NCBI GenBank assembly: GCA_018714805.1
Contig: DVMW01000011.1
Coordinates: forward strand, 1-33,929
Source of the DNA: Candidatus Fimenecus excrementigallinarum
GTDB taxonomy: Bacteria; Bacillota; Clostridia; Oscillospirales; Acutalibacteraceae
DNA length: 33,929 bases
Reading direction: 5' to 3'
A program made the position numbers and the translations under genes. Below, piece by piece: positions 30,733 through 33,929 of the stretch. Within the stretch, counting starts at the first letter, position 1; every line of letters begins with the position of its first letter. The notes beneath the pieces were generated by a model, which searched no databases, was not told the DNA's origin, and was given only the letters and a program-made list of their open reading frames with translations.

Positions 30733-32008
30733 TATGCGGGAAATTCGCAGCGAACGGCTCGGCGAGAGCTATTTTGAATTTCACCACCCCTCGGGGCTGA
30801 AAATCCTGGTGTACCCGAAGCCCGGCTACAAGGCGGCGTACGCGGTGTTCGGCACGCGCTACGGGTCCATTGACACGCAGTTCCGGCAAAAGGGGGACGC
30901 GGCGTTTACGGCGGTGCCCGAGGGCATCGCGCATTTCCTCGAGCACAAGCTGTTCGAGAGCGAGGAGCTCGACGCCTTCCAGCGCTACGCCGAAACCGGG
31001 GCGAGCGCGAACGCCTACACGTCGTTTGACAAGACCTGTTACCTGTTTTCGTGCACCGGGGACTTCAAGGCCTCTTTGGAAATTCTGCTCGACTTCGTCA
31101 CCCACCCCTACTTCACCGCCGAAACCGTGCAGAAGGAGCAGGGCATCATCGGGCAGGAGATTCGGATGTGCCGCGACGAGCCGGACTGGGAGGCGCTGTT
31201 CCTGCTTTTGCGCGCCATGTACAAAAACCACCCGGTGCGCATCGACATTGCGGGGACCGAGGAATCCATCTCCCACATCACCGCCGACCTGCTCTACAAA
31301 TGCTACCGCACGTTTTACAACCTCTCGAACATGGTGCTGTGCGTCGCGGGGGGCGTGCGTCCCGAGGACGTGCTCGCGGTCGCCGACCGGCTGCTTAAAA
31401 AGCAGGCGCCGGTGGAGATTGAGCGGAAATGCTTCGACGAGCCCGACGAGGTCGCCGCCGCCTATGCCGAGGAGCGGCTTGCCGTCGCGTCGCCCATCTT
31501 TTCGCTGGGCTTCAAGCAGCACATCGACTCGCCCGAGCGGCCGCTGCGCGAGATTCTGCTGTGGCGCGTCGTGCACGAGGCCGTCTGCGGCCGGACGACG
31601 CCGTTTTACAACGCGCTTTTGGAGGAGGGGCTTTTAAACACAAGCTTCGACTGGGAATATTTCTGCGGATACGGCTACGCGGCGAGCATTTTCACCGGCG
31701 AGACCCCGGACCCGAAGGCCGTCGAGCGGCGGCTGGTCGCGCGCATCGAGACGCTGCAAAAAGACGGCATTGCGCCGGACGATTTCGAGCGGATACGCAA
31801 AAAGCTGTACGGCCGCGCGGTCATGGCCTTTAACGACATCGACAGCATCGCCAACGCCCTGGTGAGCGCCGAATTCTGCGGCGAGGGGCTTTTCGACGAG
31901 GCCGAAACGCTCGGGACGCTTACGCTCGCCGAGGCGAACGACCTGCTTCGCACAAAGCTCGACACCGCGCGCCGGTCGCTTGCGGTCATTCTGCCCGGGG
32001 AGGAATAA
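30725..32008 (+). CDS. ymfH: M16 zinc peptidase YmfH/YfmH
   Basis: A 427-residue M16 peptidase with the inverted zinc motif HFLEH (His70, Glu73, His74, in EGIAHFLEHKLFE) and the downstream Glu region IIGQEIRMCRDEPDW. Later segments NLSNMVLCVAGGV and GLLNTSFDWEY match the family. It is presumed to form a heterodimer with the upstream inactive homologue. In B. subtilis the ymfF-ymfH neighbourhood is linked to EF-P modification and swarming; the role here is inferred. It starts eight bases inside ymfF, implying coupling, and lgt follows after one base. Confidence 0.93.
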   Translation: MRNMREIRSERLGESYFEFHHPSGLKILVYPKPGYKAAYAVFGTRYGSIDTQFRQKGDAAFTAVPEGIAHFLEHKLFESEELDAFQRYAETGASANAYTSFDKTCYLFSCTGDFKASLEILLDFVTHPYFTAETVQKEQGIIGQEIRMCRDEPDWEALFLLLRAMYKNHPVRIDIAGTEESISHITADLLYKCYRTFYNLSNMVLCVAGGVRPEDVLAVADRLLKKQAPVEIERKCFDEPDEVAAAYAEERLAVASPIFSLGFKQHIDSPERPLREILLWRVVHEAVCGRTTPFYNALLEEGLLNTSFDWEYFCGYGYAASIFTGETPDPKAVERRLVARIETLQKDGIAPDDFERIRKKLYGRAVMAFNDIDSIANALVSAEFCGEGLFDEAETLGTLTLAEANDLLRTKLDTARRSLAVILPGEE

Positions 32009-32009
32009 T

Positions 32010-33047
32010 ATGCGCTTTTTCACAGACGGCGTGGAGGTCGTTTTCACCGGCATCGACCACCCGTTCACCGCCTATTCGACCTTTGTCGAATTTTCGCTGT
32101 TCGGCCACGACTTCAGCATCAAATTCTACGGCCTTATCATTGCGTTCGGCTTCCTTCTGGCGGTGCTGTTCGGCGGACGGATGGCGTACAAATGGAAGCT
32201 GGACTTAAACAAGATGCTCGACGTGCTGCTGTTCGGCACGATTGGCGGCATTGTCGGCGCGCGGCTGTACTACGTCGCGTTCGAGTGGGACTACTACAGC
32301 CGCCACCTGTCCGAAATCCCGCAGATTTGGGAGGGGGGCCTTGCCATTTACGGCGGGCTTATCGGCGCAATCCTTGCGGCGTTTCTCACCTGCCGCAAAA
32401 ACGGCCTTAACTTCCTCAAGCTCATGGACCTTGCGGGCATGAGCTTCCTTATCGGCCAGGGCATCGGCCGCTGGGGCAACTACGCGAACCAGGAGGCGTT
32501 CGGCACCAACACGACCGGCTTTTTGGGGATGTCGAGCGACAAGGTCGAGCACTATATCCGGACGCACGAGGCCGAATTTTCGGCGCGCGGGTTTTCCATG
32601 GACCCGTCCTTACCCGTACACCCGACGTTCCTCTATGAATCGGTCTGGTGCATTTTCAGCTTTTTCGTGCTGTACCTCATCTGCAAAAAGGCCTACAAAT
32701 TCAGCGGCCAGCTCATTTTGGGCTACGGCATCCTCTACGGCGCGGAGCGCGCGGTGGTCGAGGGGCTGCGCACCGACAGCCTGTATATCGGCGAAACGAC
32801 GCTGCGCGTCTCGCAGGTGCTCTCCATGGCGCTCGTCGCCGTGTGCCTGGCCGTTTTGATTTGGAAGCTTGTAAAGCTGCACAAAAACCCCGTGCCGTTT
32901 TCGCCGGTCGAGACGCCCACAGAAACGCCGCCGGCCGAAAAAAAGCCCTCGCGCCGGGCGGTCCGCGCCGAGGCGAAGGCGGCAAAGGCAAAGCTCTTGG
33001 AAAAACAGGAAGGAGAGACGTCCGATGGCGACAATCTTAGACGGTAA
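32010..33047 (+). CDS. lgt: Prolipoprotein diacylglyceryl transferase
   Basis: A 345-residue integral membrane enzyme that transfers diacylglycerol from phosphatidylglycerol to the lipobox cysteine, the first step of lipoprotein maturation. About seven helices lie between residues 38 and 288. The signature GQGIGRWGNYANQEAFG (149-165) and GGLAIYGGLIGA (109-120) are clear. A lysine- and alanine-rich cytoplasmic tail of about 50 residues (from 295) exceeds most homologues. The start at 32010 has GGGGAGGA. Its substrates in this window include at least the lipoproteins at 2986, 15330 and 18635. It overlaps folD by 23 bases. Confidence 0.95.
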   Translation: MRFFTDGVEVVFTGIDHPFTAYSTFVEFSLFGHDFSIKFYGLIIAFGFLLAVLFGGRMAYKWKLDLNKMLDVLLFGTIGGIVGARLYYVAFEWDYYSRHLSEIPQIWEGGLAIYGGLIGAILAAFLTCRKNGLNFLKLMDLAGMSFLIGQGIGRWGNYANQEAFGTNTTGFLGMSSDKVEHYIRTHEAEFSARGFSMDPSLPVHPTFLYESVWCIFSFFVLYLICKKAYKFSGQLILGYGILYGAERAVVEGLRTDSLYIGETTLRVSQVLSMALVAVCLAVLIWKLVKLHKNPVPFSPVETPTETPPAEKKPSRRAVRAEAKAAKAKLLEKQEGETSDGDNLRR

Positions 33048-33879
33048 GGCGGTCTCGGCGCACGTAAAGGCCGAGGTAAAACGGGAGGTCGAGGCGCTCG
33101 CAAAGCAGGGCGTTTCGGTTTCGCTCGCGGTCATTCTCGTCGGCGACGACCCCGCCTCGCACACCTATGTGCGCAACAAGGAAAAGGCGTGCGCCGAAGC
33201 GGGCATCCGGTCGAAAACCTACCGCCTGCCGGCCGACACGACCGAACAGGCGCTGCTCGCGCTCGTCGAAACGCTCAACGCCGACAAGGCGGTCAACGGC
33301 ATCCTCTGCCAGCTGCCGCTGCCGAAGGGCCTGAACGAAGCCGCGGTGATTGCCGCCGTTTCCCCCGAAAAGGACGTCGACGCCTTCCATGCCGTCAACG
33401 TCGGCCGCATCATGCTCGGGAATTACGCGTTCCTCCCCTGCACGCCGGCGGGGATTGTCGAGCTGCTCGACTACTACCGCATCGACCCGGCCGGGAAGCG
33501 CTGCGTCGTAATCGGGCGCAGCAACATCGTCGGCAAGCCCATGGCGATGCTCCTTCTGCACCGCGACGCCACGGTGACGGTCTGCCATTCGAAAACCGAG
33601 GACCTCGCCGCAATTACCAAAACCGCCGACATCCTCGTCGCGGCGGTTGGCAAGCCGCGCTTTGTGACCGCCGATATGGTCAAGCCCGGCGCGGTCGTCA
33701 TCGACGTCGGCATGGACCGCGACGAAAACGGCAAGCTCTGCGGCGACGTGGACTTTGCCGCGGTCGAGCCGAAGGCCGCCTGCATCACGCCCGTGCCCGG
33801 CGGCGTCGGCCCGATGACCATCGCCACGCTCTTGAAAAACACCGTCACCGCCGCCAAGCTCCAAAACGGCCTGCGCTGA
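33025..33879 (+). CDS. folD: Bifunctional methylenetetrahydrofolate dehydrogenase/cyclohydrolase
   Basis: A 284-residue cytosolic enzyme that interconverts 5,10-methylene-, methenyl- and 10-formyl-tetrahydrofolate with NADP. It has the family sequences SHTYVRNKEKACAEAG with Tyr48 and catalytic Lys54, GILCQLPLPKG, KDVDAFHAVNVG, the cofactor loop VVIGRSNIVGKPMA and ITPVPGGVGPMT near the end. The length is typical. The start at 33025 lies inside lgt with a GGAAGGAGAG site, so it is translated from the same message. Island F begins at its stop codon with no separate terminator seen in the window. Confidence 0.96.
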   Translation: MATILDGKAVSAHVKAEVKREVEALAKQGVSVSLAVILVGDDPASHTYVRNKEKACAEAGIRSKTYRLPADTTEQALLALVETLNADKAVNGILCQLPLPKGLNEAAVIAAVSPEKDVDAFHAVNVGRIMLGNYAFLPCTPAGIVELLDYYRIDPAGKRCVVIGRSNIVGKPMAMLLLHRDATVTVCHSKTEDLAAITKTADILVAAVGKPRFVTADMVKPGAVVIDVGMDRDENGKLCGDVDFAAVEPKAACITPVPGGVGPMTIATLLKNTVTAAKLQNGLR

Positions 33880-33929
33880 CAGAATGCAGAGGGCAGATAT
33901 TAGACGCTAGATGCTAGATGCTAGACGCT
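33880..33929. repeat. Repeat island F (left arm, cut by window end)
   Basis: Directly after the folD stop the heptads CAGAATG, CAGAGGG, CAGATAT, TAGACGC, TAGATGC and TAGATGC follow in phase, the same subtype order and orientation as the left arm of island E. The rest lies outside the window. Confidence 0.85.

Overview
The window reads as a high-GC, gut-type member of the Bacillota (Clostridia, most like Oscillospirales). The grounds are strong AGGAGG-type ribosome binding sites, many short gene overlaps, a B. subtilis-like ymfF-ymfH pair, a DUF951-prfA overlap, several lipoprotein signals and carbohydrate-active enzymes for host or plant glycans (GH29 fucosidase, GH35 beta-galactosidase, GH13). 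No rRNA, tRNA, CRISPR, transposase or integrase gene was seen. Placement is inference; no 16S is present.

Layout. 1-660 is a repeat island (A). 711-8536 holds a polysaccharide deacetylase, then on the minus strand a GH29 fucosidase, a lipoprotein and a membrane M28 peptidase, then on the plus strand a VanY-type DD-carboxypeptidase, a GH35 beta-galactosidase and a TSCPD protein closed by a terminator. 8630-12983 is an AT-richer accessory block: a small XRE regulator, divergently a 997-residue membrane-anchored collagen-like/LRR surface protein whose promoter carries a perfect palindromic operator, a 76-residue unknown and a second membrane-linked XRE regulator. 13146-15157 is the NUDIX-DUF951-prfA operon (minus). 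15330-19531 is a plus-strand envelope operon (beta-propeller lipoprotein, DUF2238-like membrane protein, DegV, SurA-like lipoprotein), followed by a surface protein with its own strong promoter and terminator (19664-20517).

21109-28602 lies entirely on the minus strand: radical SAM protein and family-4 uracil-DNA glycosylase, GH13 amylase, then coaE-slt-M18 aminopeptidase, with repeat islands E, D, C and B before, between and after these units. 29440-33879 is the plus-strand ymfF-ymfH-lgt-folD operon, followed by the start of island F.

The most striking signal is the family of intergenic islands A-F. Each complete island (B-E) is built as a large inverted structure: a left arm of degenerate heptanucleotides in the orientation NNTCAGA / NNYTAGA, a core of tight GC-rich hairpins (for example CCTCCCTC-TGAC-GAGGGAGG, with compensated variants) and a right arm of the same heptads in the opposite orientation (TCTGANN / TCTAGNN). 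The islands run right up to coding sequence: they supply the TAG stop codons of three genes and end about 16 bases before the start codons of two others. They resemble in principle the heptanucleotide STRR repeats of heterocystous cyanobacteria, but the mirror-symmetric arrangement around hairpin cores is unlike any repeat family I can name.
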